The notes under the pieces: model-generated
What the model saw: only the letters and a program-made list of their open reading frames with translations
What the model was told of the DNA's origin: nothing
The model's database searches: none
Position numbers and translations under genes: made by a program
In this document: in pieces, positions 12,801 through 28,100 of the stretch
Layout: each line of letters opens with the position of its first letter
Position numbering within the stretch: position 1 is the first letter of the stretch
Origin: Pteria penguin
Taxonomy: Eukaryota; Mollusca; Bivalvia; Pterioida; Pteriidae
NCBI GenBank assembly: GCA_035048485.1
Contig: CM068583.1
Span: 51,263,790-51,327,789 of the forward strand
Direction: 5' to 3'
DNA length: 64,000 nt

Positions 12801-15800
12801 CTCCATCATCTAAGAAATCTAATGATGAGATGGTTCTGGAGGAGGAAGCTCCAAGCCTTGATGAAATCCCACTTCCACCTAATCAACAAATAGAAGATAC
12901 AGGTAACTATATAACTGTATTTCTCCATATAATGATAGGTGTGTTCAGTGTTTTTCACAAGCCCTGACAGCTGGTGGTATTGCCGACTACTCATGTTTTT
13001 GCTGCTGACTACTGTGACCCTATGACCTCCCAGATGCTGTCGTCAAAATTGTTTTACTTTTTACTTTTAGCTCACCTGAGCCAAAGACTCAAGTTAGCTA
13101 CTGTCATAGTGTGTCGTCCTGTGTCTGTCGTCCGTCTGTCATCCGTTGTCATATACTTTTCACATTTTCAACTTCTTCTTCAGAACCACTGGAAGGATTT
13201 TTATGAAACTTGGTAGACATGATGTACTCATGGTTCCCTACAAATGTTGTTGTTTTTTGTCCGGATCCATCAATAGGTGGTGCCACCACAGACAAAAGTA
13301 GGTCATAGAGGGTACCCTCCTTTGACAAACTTCTTCTGATGACCTACTGCTTACGGAGGCAAACTAAATTCATAGTAATGATCTAGAGGGATGTGTGAAG
13401 AAGTGTTGTTGTTTTTGGTTCTATCTGAGATCAAATTTTTGACATCTGTTCAACGATTTTTGTGGATTTAGTGATTTCAATGCAGAAAAATACAATTTTT
13501 CTTCCTTAGGTAATAATGATGCTTTAATCTGGTTTCTTTTATTCATAGTTATGGTAAAGAATGTTACTGTGACAGAATTTTGTCAATATGTCGATTTTTG
13601 GATGTTTAATGATCTTTTAAAATCTGTCAAAAAAGAAAAAGGGTGGGGGAAGGGTATTCTTTCACATTTTTAGATTCTTCTTCAGAACCAGTTGAATGAT
13701 TTTATGAAATTTAGGAATGATGTATTCATTGTCTATAACAAGTTTGTCCAGATCCATTAATAGGTGGGCCATGACAGGCAAAAGTAGGTCACAGACGGTA
13801 CCCTTCTTCTTTTTCTTCTTCAGACCAACTGCAGAAGACAAACCGAATGCAAAAGAATGATCTAGAGGGATACGTGATAAAGTGTTGTTGTTTTTGGTTC
13901 TATTCCGAAATAAAATTTTTGATGTTCTTTCAACATTGTTTTTAGACTTCATGTTTTCAATCGAGAAGAGTGCAGTTTTTCTTCAAACCTGTTGATGTAT
14001 TTTTTATCCAGATCTGTTAATAGGTTTCTGAGCATTCATTTGAATAAGCAAATTTATAAGGTCAGGTGAACGATATAGGCCCACTTGGGCCTCTTGTATT
14101 TTCATGAAATATTAATTGTAGTCAGAGTATGTCAGTGTATATTTGATAAGCTATAATTGTCACAACTCTTGGAGACTCTGCTATTGTTCAGTGTTTTGAT
14201 AACTTGTTTTTTGCTAAACCTGTGTCTGAAAGAGCATATGAAATGGCATCCCAAAATGAATGATAATGTTGACATGTTAGATAAATATTGAACACATATG
14301 CATTGGGTTTATGTTAAGATAAGAGTTTACGTTTAGATTTAGATTTGGCTTTGAGTTAAGCTTAATATTGGATAGTTTAAGTTTTGGTTTTAAATTCAGT
14401 ATAGCTGTATATTCAGGATTATTTAGTTTTATATTTAGTGTGTTTGAGTTATTTCATTGTAATGTACAGTGTAATTGTAGCACTCAAAATTTATAAGCGG
14501 ATGCCCTATAGTAATCACTGTCTGTCTGTCTGTCAGTCAGCAGAAAACTTTTAACATTGGCTATATCTAATACACTGTTACAGGTAGAGCTTTCATATTC
14601 AGCCTGTGTATTCCTTTTAACAAAACCTTTCCATTGGTACCAAAATTTTTCATCATGTGACTTTGACAGTGACCTGTGGCATTTGAAAAACAATTATGTC
14701 CAAAAATAGAACAAGAGATTTTTTGCCTCTATGTTTAGAAACATTTTATCATGTTCCAATCAGTTTTATAATTGGTACCAAAAGATGATAATTAGATCAA
14801 AAAAAGTCATGAAAGCTGAGAAAAGATCATACTTATTTCAATGTACGAAAGAAAATAATCATTCATTGATTAGATTTTGTTTCAGATGAGAAGCAAGTTA
14901 AATTAATTCAGCTACAAATTTAGGAAAATTTGCACTTTTTAATGTATAAGATCACCATAAACGAGTAATAAACATTTCTTTTTTTAATTTAACACTTAAA
15001 TACAAGTTGGGTTATAACTCATTTATTTGATGCAATGAAAAATATAGGTTTGTGTTGATATAGGAAATAAACAACATCCGGAAAGAAGCTGTCATCCAAA
15101 TATTTTTCCACTATTTTCAATCCCTGAAAGAATCAGGATTCAATCACTTGTGACTCAATTTAAATCCATTCAAAGTGAGCTTGCACCTTTTGTTAAAAAG
15201 TGTTTGAACTCTGTGCCTATAGATGACACCGTGTACTTGATCTCACCTTATTAAAAGTATGAATTTTTTCCTATCCCCCCCCCCCCCAAAGAAAAAGCAA
15301 CAACAACAAAACAAACAAAAACCAAAACTTGACATCCCAGTGATGTTGGCAGCATGCTTATCTCCAGGCCAAAATTTTGATGAAAATAATGTTGGGTTTT
15401 ATTATATAATAATCTAGAACTAATGTTCATATTCACATTTTGCGTGAGATTTAGGAATTTGACGTTTGAATGAATTAAAGGAAATGTGTTCTATTATTTG
15501 ATCACAAGTGATCTGTAGAGATGGAACGTGTATCTGTGTTCATGCCACGTCACAATAGTTGTTACTATGGCATCATAGAAAATATCATTCATGAAACGTC
15601 ATGTAGAGTTTTCTTTTAACTTGCGGCATTTGCAGTGCACAAATGTCATGAGTGATCATCCTTAAGTTGAAATAATAAAGTTAGTATGGGATTACATCAT
15701 CTTGCTTTTGTTTTCTAGAAAAGTGACAAAACCATGCCAGTCTGACAATTCAGTCTATAGTGTGTAACGTGAAAATGGAATGAACAAATAATTCACACCT

Positions 15801-18800
15801 TTTGAGACAAACAGTGTTTGACTTGTATGTAGATTACCATTTACAAAATTGTATAGTTCTTAGAAACTCTATCCCATAATAATCCCACAAAAGAGTTTAT
15901 GATTTCTACTGATCTTTTTATTTGTACATCCAGACTTGCACCACTTATAAATAAAATAGATAAAGAAAGAAATTCATGAAAAAAAATCCCCCAAAATCAA
16001 AGTGGAAGTTTTTATTTTCTTTTTTTTTATTTTTTTCTTCAAACTCAGAATAAAACAAGTGGTATTTTGGAAACACAAATGCCCCCAGCAGCAACTTTCT
16101 CAGTGTAAGCTGTTATCCTAAAGCTAGGTCAGGCTCCAAGAACAAGGTCAGAAGGTCAAATTTTGGCATTGACGGAAAGGTCATGTCACATGATTGATTG
16201 ATTATTGTTTTACAACACTCCATGATTATTTCACGTATATGGTGATGGCATCTGCCTGATGCATTGCACACAGATTTAGACCTTTGCAGCGGACCCACCG
16301 GAAGCAGTGAGGGATGCCACACCTACCATGACACGAGACCTTGGTTTTTACTGTCTCATCTGAAAGACAGAACACCGGTGTGCCCAGGGCAGGAGTTGAA
16401 CCCAGGACCTCTCGATCACGAGCCGAGCAAATTATCCACTAGACCACACAGACTTAGATCTTGTCACAATCAATATACATGTGAAATATGAAACCCCTAT
16501 AACTTAGTTACCAATCAAAATATATACCTAATGTTAAATCTTTTAAAATGTAGGTGAAAGGTCATGGTCAAGGCCTCGAGGTCAAAAATTATTGTACAGG
16601 CGTTGTCACAAAGAATATGCATGTGAAATATGAAAGCCCTGTCTCGTACAGTTGAAAAATTTTGTGGAATGTTTAAGTTTTTGGCCACAAACAAATGGAC
16701 AAACAGACAGGCCATAAATTAGATGTCCTCAAATCTTTGATTCAGGGAACATAAAAATTTTATTAAAATGACAGTGTATTAAATTACACAGGAAGAAATT
16801 GAGTTAAAAAATTCTGGGGTGGTTCTACAGGCCTTCCTATGGGAACACTCTCACTCAACAGCTATGACTGCATATCACAGGATACAGTCACAGACCTGGC
16901 ACAAACTGTTTAAAAATTTTAGCATGCTTAGTGCTACTTTATTTTTTGTGGAAAACACTATGTTACAATATTTCTGATTATACCTTAAATTGAGTAAAAT
17001 GTTATATATTCTTCTATAGCTTTTGTTATATTGTTAATGTTGAAAATTAAATACGATAGTGTAAAAAACCCAAAATTGAAAAATTTATCATCATCAGATC
17101 AAAAAAATATAATACTGTCAAACTTCAACATCATAAAGTCGAAGGAATCAAAGAAAATGATTCCTTATATGTAATTCGAGATACCCAGAATTTGACTTTA
17201 TGGCCATAAATTCAAAAACTTACGACCATCTGTTTAATGTGCATGATTACTGCGAACAAGGCATATCAAATAATATGTGTATCTTATGTGTTAATCCTTA
17301 ATCCCATTTCAGTTTTACCTTTTGTCTATAAAAATTGAAGAAAATGTACTCAAAAAATCAACAAGACTTTCATAACTTACACATTTGAGACATGAGATAC
17401 ATGGTTTATGCTATAATCAAAAACCCAGGATGGCCTGAAATAAAAACGAGATAAATATAAATTTCTATATAATATATATATAATAAAAATTCAGAACCAA
17501 CAGTTGACTTTGAGATAGCCCAATGTTTGATATATCAGAGTTTGAGATATTAAAGTTTGACTGTCCATGTAATTGAAAAGCCTCATCTTTTTGGTATACA
17601 AAAAGGAGCATAATTTTGCTTTTTTGTTTCAAGGAATTTTAATATATTGTGTGTCAGTCAGTTTAGATAAATACTGCATTATATAGCATCAAGTACTCTT
17701 CAGTATTGTATAATATTTATTTTAATGTTAACAGTATCTAAGCGACCCTACAAGTTTGCCTGGGAAATGGAGGATATAGATATTAAGTCAGACATCACTG
17801 TCAGCTCTGTACATACCAGTGACCTGTCTGATGATTTTGAGGACGAGTTCAGTACAGAAAGTGAACTTGAATACAGTGATTTAACTGATCATGGCAATGA
17901 TGAAGACGAGGATGATCATGACAGTGATCAGGGTGATGAAAAGATCATGAAGAAAGAAGATAAAATGACTGATGCATCTCATTCTGAATTTGGAAAGATG
18001 GATGAAGCTACTCAACCAGAAGGTAACTGATGTAGTATTATGTACTCAGTAGGAATGTATACAATGTGGTAACATGTTTAATTTGATACATTTGTAGTTA
18101 AATGTAGTACCATGTAACTTGAATACATATTCTTTGATATATCTTTATTTGAAAAGCAGAATTACCCATCATTGGTACTACTATTTGTTTTCAATTATAG
18201 ACCAAATTATCAATTTAGATTATAAGGGTATTTTGATGACAACATTTATTGATGAGGATTTATTTTGTACTTCAAACCTTTTTCAGCATTAATGATTCTG
18301 GTAATTTTTCCTTCCTTTGATAGTTGTTGAGAAAGAGGTTTCATCAAATGATACTAAAGATAATGTAGATGATAACCAGCCTCCAGAACTAGAAGCTGTA
18401 CTAGAGACAGTTCCCCCTGTACTTGAAGCAGAGGCAGACAATGTACCAGTAGAATGCATAGACTCTCAGGAGGATGCTGAGGCACTACCACCTGAGATAA
18501 CATCTGAATCTGACACTATCACTGTAGAGGCTGAGGTGACTGCTATTGCTATGGTAGAGGGGAACGGTGATGGAAATATATCATCTGCTCCACCTGAATT
18601 GACAAGTGTACAGGATATTGATTTGGCCTCAGAGAATGCACAGAAACAGGCATCAGTACAGGTTGAGGAGGAACAGTTTACATTTGAGGCCACAATACAA
18701 AATATATCTGAGGGATTAGAGGTATCTGGTTCACCGACATTGGATGACAATCTATCACAGAGTACTATTAATGCTAAAGTAGCTCAATTGGAAGCAAGTA

Positions 18801-21800
18801 TTAACAGTACCCAGTCAAGTACAGTTAGTCCACCTAAGAAGAAACTTGTATCCTTACAGTATAATTACAGTGACAGTGAAGAAGAAGAAACCAGGGAACA
18901 GAGGAAGGCTAGAATTGTATGTTTCTCTCTGAATTTACAATATCAACTTAAGATTAACTTGTGGAATTACATAATCTAATTTGGCCACCATTAGATTTAT
19001 AATAATGATTGAATTATGATGGGCCAGTCTAGCTGTTGGTAGTATGCTTGGCTCTTTGTGGAGAGTTCCAAGGTCTGATCTGAACAGTGACTCATTGGAA
19101 TCTTGTCTTTGGGCAAGACAGTGAAAATTGAGGTTCTCTTTTACACATAAAAGATCCCTTGTTGCTTCAAGGGATTTCATTGCAAATGCCATTGCAAAAT
19201 CTTATTACAAGTGACAAATGCTTATTTCAAAAGATACAGTGTTGTATAATCCATTATGACTGTGGCCTGACCAATGTATGATATCTTTCATTACAAGATA
19301 GAAAATTATGCTTGATAATCCATTTGCAACCAATATAGCCTCTTTTGATATAATTATATAGGTAGCAATTTTGCATTTTCTATCTTGTTTAGTTAACTTG
19401 AGCTGAAGGCATCTGTCATTTGTCATCTGTTAACTCTTCGCATTTTCAACTTATTCTTAGGAACCACTTAAGGGATTTAAATGAAACATGGTATGGATGA
19501 ATTAATTAGGAATGTAGTCTGGTGAGCTGCAATTGTAGCTGTTTTTATGCCCCCAGATCAAAAGATCGGGGGCATATTGTTTTTGTCCTGTTTGTTTGTT
19601 TGTCTATCTGTTGTCAACTTTAACCTTGGCTGTAACTTATGAACCGTGAGGGATAGAGACTTCATATTTGACATGCATACTTAACTAATGAAGCCCTTTC
19701 AAATGACACCAAGGTCGATCACCTTTTGCCCTTGACAATGACCATCATGCTAAAAATAACTTTTTGGACTTTGGTGCCACCAGGGCCATTAGTGTTTCAC
19801 AAACACAGCTTGTTTTTTTGTCAGATCTGTCAAGGGATGGATCCAGGATGGGGCAACAAGTATGTTCAATATAGAGAAGCAGTAAAGTACTTTTTAGGCT
19901 TAGCTGACTTTTATTAAACAGTATCTGTTTTAAGGATCATTTGAAAGTGTTGTGTCAAACAGAGTTTTCTCGAGTTAAAATTATTTTTTCCAATTTTCAA
20001 TATTGACAAGTTCTGGCATGATATAGATCAGCAGTTCAAATGCAGTAAGAAGCAAAAATTCATTTTATTTAATTTAATTCTAAAACAAGTTTTAAATGTT
20101 TTGCAGCACTCAGTTTGTTAGCTAAATCATTTTAGAAAAGAAAATTTTGAAAAAATAATTTTGACTCAGTTCTTCGTACACAAGGTAACACTTTCCTTTC
20201 TGGGGGCAATTTTCAGGGGAGTTATAATTGTGACAGCAATTTATGTTATGAGTAAAATTAAGATCAATGTATTGCCATTTTGAATATGCCTAAACATAAA
20301 TTCAGTGAAATTTATAACCCCATCCCTCACAAACAAAGTAGGGAGGGTTAAATAGGAATCATGCTGTCTGTCAGTCTGTCCATCAACCTTGTCCAGGCAA
20401 TAACATCTAAATGCTATATTGCAGACCAAAAATATTTCACAGACTTATTGTCCATGACCTAAGGATGTGTCATGACCTTGAACCAAGGTCATAGCTACAA
20501 GGTCAAAGTCACAGTGTACACTTAGCCAAAATTCTTTTCTAGGGCATAACTTTTTCATGCTACATCATAGACTGATGATATTTCATGCAAGGGTGTGTCA
20601 TGACCTTGAAAAAAGATATCTGTAGGGTCAAGGTTGCAGTATACGCATTGCCAAATTTCTTGTCCAGGCTGTTCTTTGTGGTATTTCACAGAATGATACT
20701 TTTTCACACAATTGTTGTCCACAACCCAAAGGTATGTCATGACCTTGAACAAAGGTCATATTTATAAGTTCAAGGTCACAGTGTACATATAGCCAAAATT
20801 CTTGTCTGGGCTACAACTTCTTCGTGTAACATCTGGAGATTATATGAGGATTTTCATGGAGGGAGATAATTCCATTAGATTTAAACAGAAGTATGGCCTT
20901 TTCAACTTGTTATTCAGCTTTGTTTCTGCAGGGGGTATTTCTCCATTAGGATATCTCTAGTAACAATCTCTGATTGTATTGTGATTTTATCTGTTCTTCT
21001 CCTGCAATTAGGCTCAAGAAAAAGAGGAAAGATATATGAAAAGACAACAGAGAAGGGCAGAATTAGAAGCAAAAAGAAAAGAAAGAGACCATGAAAGAGC
21101 AAGACTTCGAGAAGAAAGAAAGAAAATTAAGGAAAAGGAAAAGTTGTCAATGGAAAGTAAAGAAAAAAAAGGTATTTTAATAGTACAACTCAGTCAGAAA
21201 TAATGTGGTCATAAATTCATTTGTTTATAAATGACATAGTGGTTTGGAATAATACAGTGATGTAAATGTTACTTTGCACTGATAAACGGGAAATCTGTTT
21301 TTCAAATCTGGAAGAAAACTCGGGGACTAATTTTTAGAATTACGATACAAGTGATCTGTAAATCAGGAAGAGTTTCTACTTCACAGCTAATTACACTTCT
21401 TGTCACAGAAAATTGAAAATGAATCATTAACTAAAGTAATTATTAAAACATAAATAATGATTCAGACCTGTTTTGTCATAACTAAATATGTCAGTTTATT
21501 GTTTTTAGGTTTTCACAGTTGGATGCTTTCTCGGTTTTTAGGTCACCTGAGTAAATTCAGGTGACCTATTGCTATCTGTTTTCGTCCGTCGTCGTGCGTC
21601 GTGTGTTAACATTTGAACATTTTCAGCTTCTTCTCTGCAACCACTGAACCAATTTTAACCAAATTTGGCATAAAGCATCTATGGCTGAAGGGGAACAAAA
21701 ATTGTGAATTTCATGGTGCCTGCTCCCCCAGGGGCTGAGGGGTGGGGCCAAAACCACTAAAATTAATGCAATCTTTCAAAATCTTCTTCTTTACTCCTGG

Positions 21801-22095
21801 ACACATAGCAGCCAAACTGTTGACATGACTGTATTCAGCATTGAGCCCTCTACCAAAATTGTGAAATTCATGGCCCCAGGGACAGGGGTTCTAGTGCTAG
21901 GGCGGGGCTAAAAATGTATATAGTGAAAATGCCTTATTTCTTTGAAAATCTTCTTCTCTGCTCCTGGGTATTAAATAAACTAACTAAGTACATAGTTATG
22001 ATGAGCAAGAGTGCCTCTACCAAAATTGTGAATTGTATGGCCACAGGGTCAGGGGTTCTGGTGTTAGGGTGGGGCTCTCTATTGATTATATATTG

Positions 22096-22127
<32 letters not shown>

Positions 22128-25100
22128 ATGCTCTTAGGTATTAAATAAACAAATAAAGTACATAGTTATGATAAGCAAGAGTGCCTCTACCAAAATTGTG
22201 AATTTTATGGCCCCAGGGTCAGGGGTTCTGGTGTTAGAGCGGGGCCCTATATGGATTATATAGTGAAAATGCATTATTTCTTTGAAAATCCTCTTCTCTG
22301 CTCCTGGGTATTAAATAAACCAACTAAGTACATAGTTATGATAAGCAAGAGTGCCTCTACCAAAGTTGTGAATTTTATGGCCCCAGGGTTAAGGGTTCTG
22401 ATGTTAGGGTGGGGCCCTATTGATTATATAGTGAAAATGCATACATTCTTTGAAAATCTTCTCTGCTTCTATCAAAGCACATAGTTATGATGAGCAAGGG
22501 TGCCTCTACCAAAACTGTGAATTTTATGGCCCCAGGGTCAGTATTATGGTGTTAGGATGGGGCTTTATTGATTATATAGTGAAAATACATTAATTCTTTG
22601 AATATATTTTCCTTTGCTCCTGGGTTCCAAGTATATATATTTCTGATGAAAAAAGGTGCATCTAGCAAAATGGTTATTTTTAACCCCCCCCCCAAATAAA
22701 TGGCCCCAGGGTCAGTGGTTCTTTTGGGGTGAGGTACAAAACTGGTTATAAAGTGGAAATGCATTTTCTCTTTGTTTATAATCCAATCAATCTCTGGGTA
22801 TTAAGTAAATAGAGTAAGCATGCTAAGTTTATAAATAAATAATGATAAGCAATAGTGCCTCTTTCAAAATTGTGCATTGTGAATTTCATGACCTCTGGTT
22901 TAAGACACGAACCAAAGTTATTTGAAAGTTGTTACACAATACTCAGGTGACCTATAAGGCCCGTGGGCCTCTTGTTATTGTTTTGATAGGGGATTGCCCA
23001 TGTTAAAAATGTGTACCATTTTTAGCACTAAACTGAAGAATTTTAGGTGATTCTATTATTTGTGGGTGGAGAGGATCCAATGTTCCATATAAAGGAGCAA
23101 TTCCCAATAAATTCTATTGATGTAAGAAACCTTAAAGAATTAATAATTCATCTTTCATTTCAAATATTTTCTGAGGTTTTTTTTTAACATTATTTCATAT
23201 ACAATTTTCATCCTTAATTCCGTTAAATTTAAATGGAAATATCACTGATGACATTCATTGTTTTTAATATTTTTTTATCTTCAACTTAAATCTGTCATAA
23301 TTGTGATCACATACAGTAGTTAAGACAATAGGAAAGAAAGTGGTAGCCATATTCATTTTATTATAATCAATTAGAATAATAAAATAAATCCAAATTTTCT
23401 GTGGCAAGAAATGAGGTTAATGCCCAGCAGTAACAAATTGTTACTTAGGCAACTATCAACACTATATGACAAGAAGACACAACTATCAACACTATAGGAC
23501 AAGAGGACACTTATTTGGGCCAAAAAATGGGATTTTCTAAATTTGAAGATAAATCTACTTTAAAGTTTGAAATGTGTTTACTGATAAAGGAAAAAAAAGT
23601 ACTGAACCATCTTTTCCTATACATAAATTTACATATGTAGCTGGCTTTACAATGGAGCTATACATCCATCATGAATTTATGCTACGGACAAATAAATACA
23701 TGGGAACAGAAATGTTCAGATTATTGGTCTTTGGAATGCACTGTATATTGCATGTAGCAATCATTTACTTCAGATTCTGAAGAAAAAACTGATGAGTATG
23801 ATGCAAGTCAAGATGACAGTTCACAGAAAGATAGTCCTGGAAAGAAGGTATCTGATTCTCCAGAGAAACGTAATAAGCAGCCTCGTTCTCCAGAAAAGAA
23901 AAACAAGAAATCAAAAGCAGAGTTAAAAGAAGAACTTGTTAAACAGAAAGTAATGGAAAAGAAGGCTGCCCTTCGTAGACAGAGAACTAGAAATAGAAGG
24001 TGTGAGAAAATTTGTTGAATAAATATTTAAATGGAACTCCTTATGGTGTACAAATGTGTTGATAGTATTCTTAGCATAGGAAAGAACATTTCAACAAGTG
24101 TGGATAATTTTTGATCCTGATATAAAAGCAAGAGCAAGCTGAATCATATCCAACAATGTATTGGAAAAGCTTTTTGCCTTTTTTCCTCATTATTGTTTTT
24201 GTGACACTCATGATGGCATGAGAGCCAATATGAACGATGACAAAGTCTTCTTTCATATCATATCTATGTCCTCTTTATGTGTTATGATAGTTCCATTAAA
24301 CTGCCACATATTGAATAATTGTATGTGCCATTTACTTAGATACACTTCAGAGGAGTTCACATCAATTTTCAATGAGAAGCAGCAGCCTTACTCCAGCCAG
24401 AGTTACTCAGATATGTTAGTGGAGGAGCAGGTGGTAGAGGAAACAGTCAGCACCATGGATTATAACATGGATCTGGGCATAGAATATCACTCTGTAGACA
24501 TCACTGAAGAACATACAGGTAAATGTGACATATAACATGGATCTGGGCATAGAATATCACTCTGCAGACATCACTGAAGAACATACAGGTAAAGTGACAT
24601 ATAACATGGATCTGGGCATAGAATATCACTCTGCAGACATCACTGAAGAACATACAGGTAAAGTGACATATAACATGGATCTGGGCATAGAATATCACTC
24701 TGCAGACATCACTGAAGAACATACAGGTAAAGTGACATACATGTATAACATGGATCTGGGCATAGAATATCACTCTGTAGACATTGTAGATATCACTGAA
24801 GAACATACAGGTAAAGGTGACATATAACATGGAACTGGGCATAGAATATCACTCTGTAGACATCATTGAAGAACATACAGGTAAAGTGACATATAACATG
24901 GATCTGCGCATAGCATATCACTCTGTAGACATCAATGAAGAACATACAGGTAAAGGTGACATATAACATGGATCTGGGCATAGAATATCACTCTGTAGAC
25001 ATCACTAAAGGACATACAGGTAATGGTGACATTAACATGGATCTGGGCACAGACTATCATTCTGTAGATATCACTGAAGAATAACAGGTAAAGGTGACAT

Positions 25101-28100
25101 ATAACATCGATCTGGGCATAGAATATCACTCTGCAGACATCACTGAAGAACATACAGGTAAAGTGACGTACATGTATAACATGGATCTGGGCATAGACTA
25201 TCAATCTGTAGACATCACTGAAGAACATACAGGTAAAGGTGACATATAACATGGATCTGGGCATAGACTATCATTCTGTAGATATCACTGAAGAATAACA
25301 GGTAAAGGTGACATATAACATGGATCTGGGCATAGAATATCACTCTGCAGACATCACTGAAGAACATACAGGTAAAGTGACATACATGTATAACATGGAT
25401 CTGGGCATAGAATATCACTCTGTAGACATTGTAGATATCACTGAAGAATATACAGGTAAAGGTAACATATAATATGGATCTGGGCATAGAATATCACTCT
25501 GTAGACATCACTGAAGAACATACAGGTAAAGGTGACATATAACATGGAACTGGGCATAGAATATCACTCTGTAGACATCACTGAAGAACATACAGGTAAA
25601 GGTGACATATAACATGGATCTGGGCATAGAATATCACTCTGTAGACATCACTGAAGAACATACAGGTAAAGTGACATACATGTATAACATGGATCTGGGC
25701 ATAGAATATCACTCTGTAGACATTGTAGATATCACTGAAGAATATACAGGTAAAGGTAACATATAATATGGATCTGGGCATAGAATATCACTCTGTAGAC
25801 ATCACTGAAGAACATACAGGTAAAGGTGACATATAACATGGATCTGGGTATAGAATATCACTCTGTAGACATCACTGAAGGACATACAGGTAAAGGTGAC
25901 ATATAACATGGATCTGGGTATAGAATATCACTCTGTAGACATCACTGAAGGACATACAGGTAAAATGACATATGATATGGAACTGGGCATAGAATATCAC
26001 TCTGTAGACATCACTGAAGAACATACAGGTGAAGTGACATATAACATGGATCTGGGTATAGAATATCACTCTGTAGACATCACTGAAGAACATACAGGTA
26101 AAGTGACATATAACATGGATCTGGACATAGAATATCACTCTGCAGACATCACTGAAGAACATACAGGTAAAGTGACATACATGTATACCATGGATCTGGG
26201 CATAGAATATCACTCTGCAGACATTGTAGATATCACTGAAGAACATACAGGTATAGGTGACATATAACATCGATCTGGGCATAGAATATCACTCTGTAGA
26301 CATCACTGAAGAACATACAGGTAAAGGTGACATATAACATGGAACTGGGCATAGAATATCACTCTGTAGACATCATTGAAGAACATACAGGTAAAGTGAC
26401 ATATAACATGGATCTGGGCATAGAATATCACTCTGTAGACATCAATGAAGAACATACAGGTAAAGGTGACATATAATATGGATCTGGGCATAGAATATCA
26501 CTCTGTAGACATCACTGAAGGACATACAGGTAATGGTGACATTAACATGGATCTGGGCATAGACTATCATTCTGTAGATATTACAGAAGAATAACAGGTA
26601 AAGGTGACATATAACATGGATCTGGGCATAGAATATCACTCTGCAGACATCACTGAAGAACATACAGGTAAAGTGACGTACATGTATAACATGGATCTTG
26701 GCATAGACTATCAATCTATAGACATCACTGAAGAACATACAGGTAAAGGTGACATATAACATGGATCTGGGCATAGACTATCATTCTGTAGATATCACTG
26801 AAGAATAACAGGTAAAGGTGACATATAACATGGATCTGGGCATAGGATATCACTCTGCAGACATCACTGAAGAACATACAGGTAAAGTGACATACATGTA
26901 TAACATGGATCTGGGCATAGAATATCACTCTGTACACATTGTAGATATCACTGAAGAATATACAGGTAAAGGTAACATATAATATGGATCTGGGCATAGA
27001 ATATCACTCTGTAGACATCACTGAAGAACATACAGGTAAAGGTGACATATAACATGGAACTGGGCATAGAATATCACTCTGTAGACATCACTGAAGGACA
27101 TACAGGTAAAGTGACATATAATATGGAACTGGGCATAGAATATCACTCTGTAGACATCACTGAAGAACATACAGGTGAAGTGACATATAACATGGATCTG
27201 GGCATAGAATATCACTATGTAGACATCACTGAAGAACATACAGGTGAAGTGACATATAACATGGAACTGGGCATAGAATATCACTCTGCAGACATCACTG
27301 AAGGACATACAGGTAAAGTGACATATAATATGGAACTGGGCATAGAATATCACTCTGTAGACATCACTGAAGAACATACAGGTGAAGTGACATAAAACAT
27401 GGATCTGGGCATAGAATATCACTCTGTAGACATCACTGAAGAACATACAGGTGAAGTGACATATAACATGGATCTGGGCATAGAATATCACTCTGCAGAC
27501 ATCACTGAAGAACATACAGGTAAAGTGACATATAACATGGATCTGGACATAGAATATCACTCTGCAGACATCACTGAAGAACATACAGGTAAAGTGACAT
27601 ACATGTATAACATGGATCTGGGCATAGAATATCACTCTGCAGACATTGTAGATATCACTGAAGAACATACAGGTATAGGTGACATATAACATGGAACTGG
27701 GCATAGAATATCACTCTGTAGACATCATTGAAGAACATACAGGTAAAGTGACATATAACATGGATCTGGGCATAGAATATCACTCTGTAGACATCAATGA
27801 AGAACATACAGGTAAAGGTGACATATAATATCGATCTGGGCATAGAATATCACTCTGTAGACATCACTGAAGGACATACAGGTAATGGTGACATTAACAT
27901 GGATCTGGGCATAGACTATCATTCTGTAGATATTACTGAAGAATAACAGGTAAAGGTGACATATAACATGGATCTGGGCATAGAATATCACTCTGCAGAC
28001 ATCACTGAAGAACATACAGGTAAAGTGACGTACATGTATAACATGGATCTGGGCATAGACTATCAATCTATAGACATCACTGAAGAACATACAGGTAAAG

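Noticed and set aside
16380..16450. tRNA gene on the minus strand
   Set aside because: The A and B boxes are those of a SINE head; no complete cloverleaf was found and the family tail follows.
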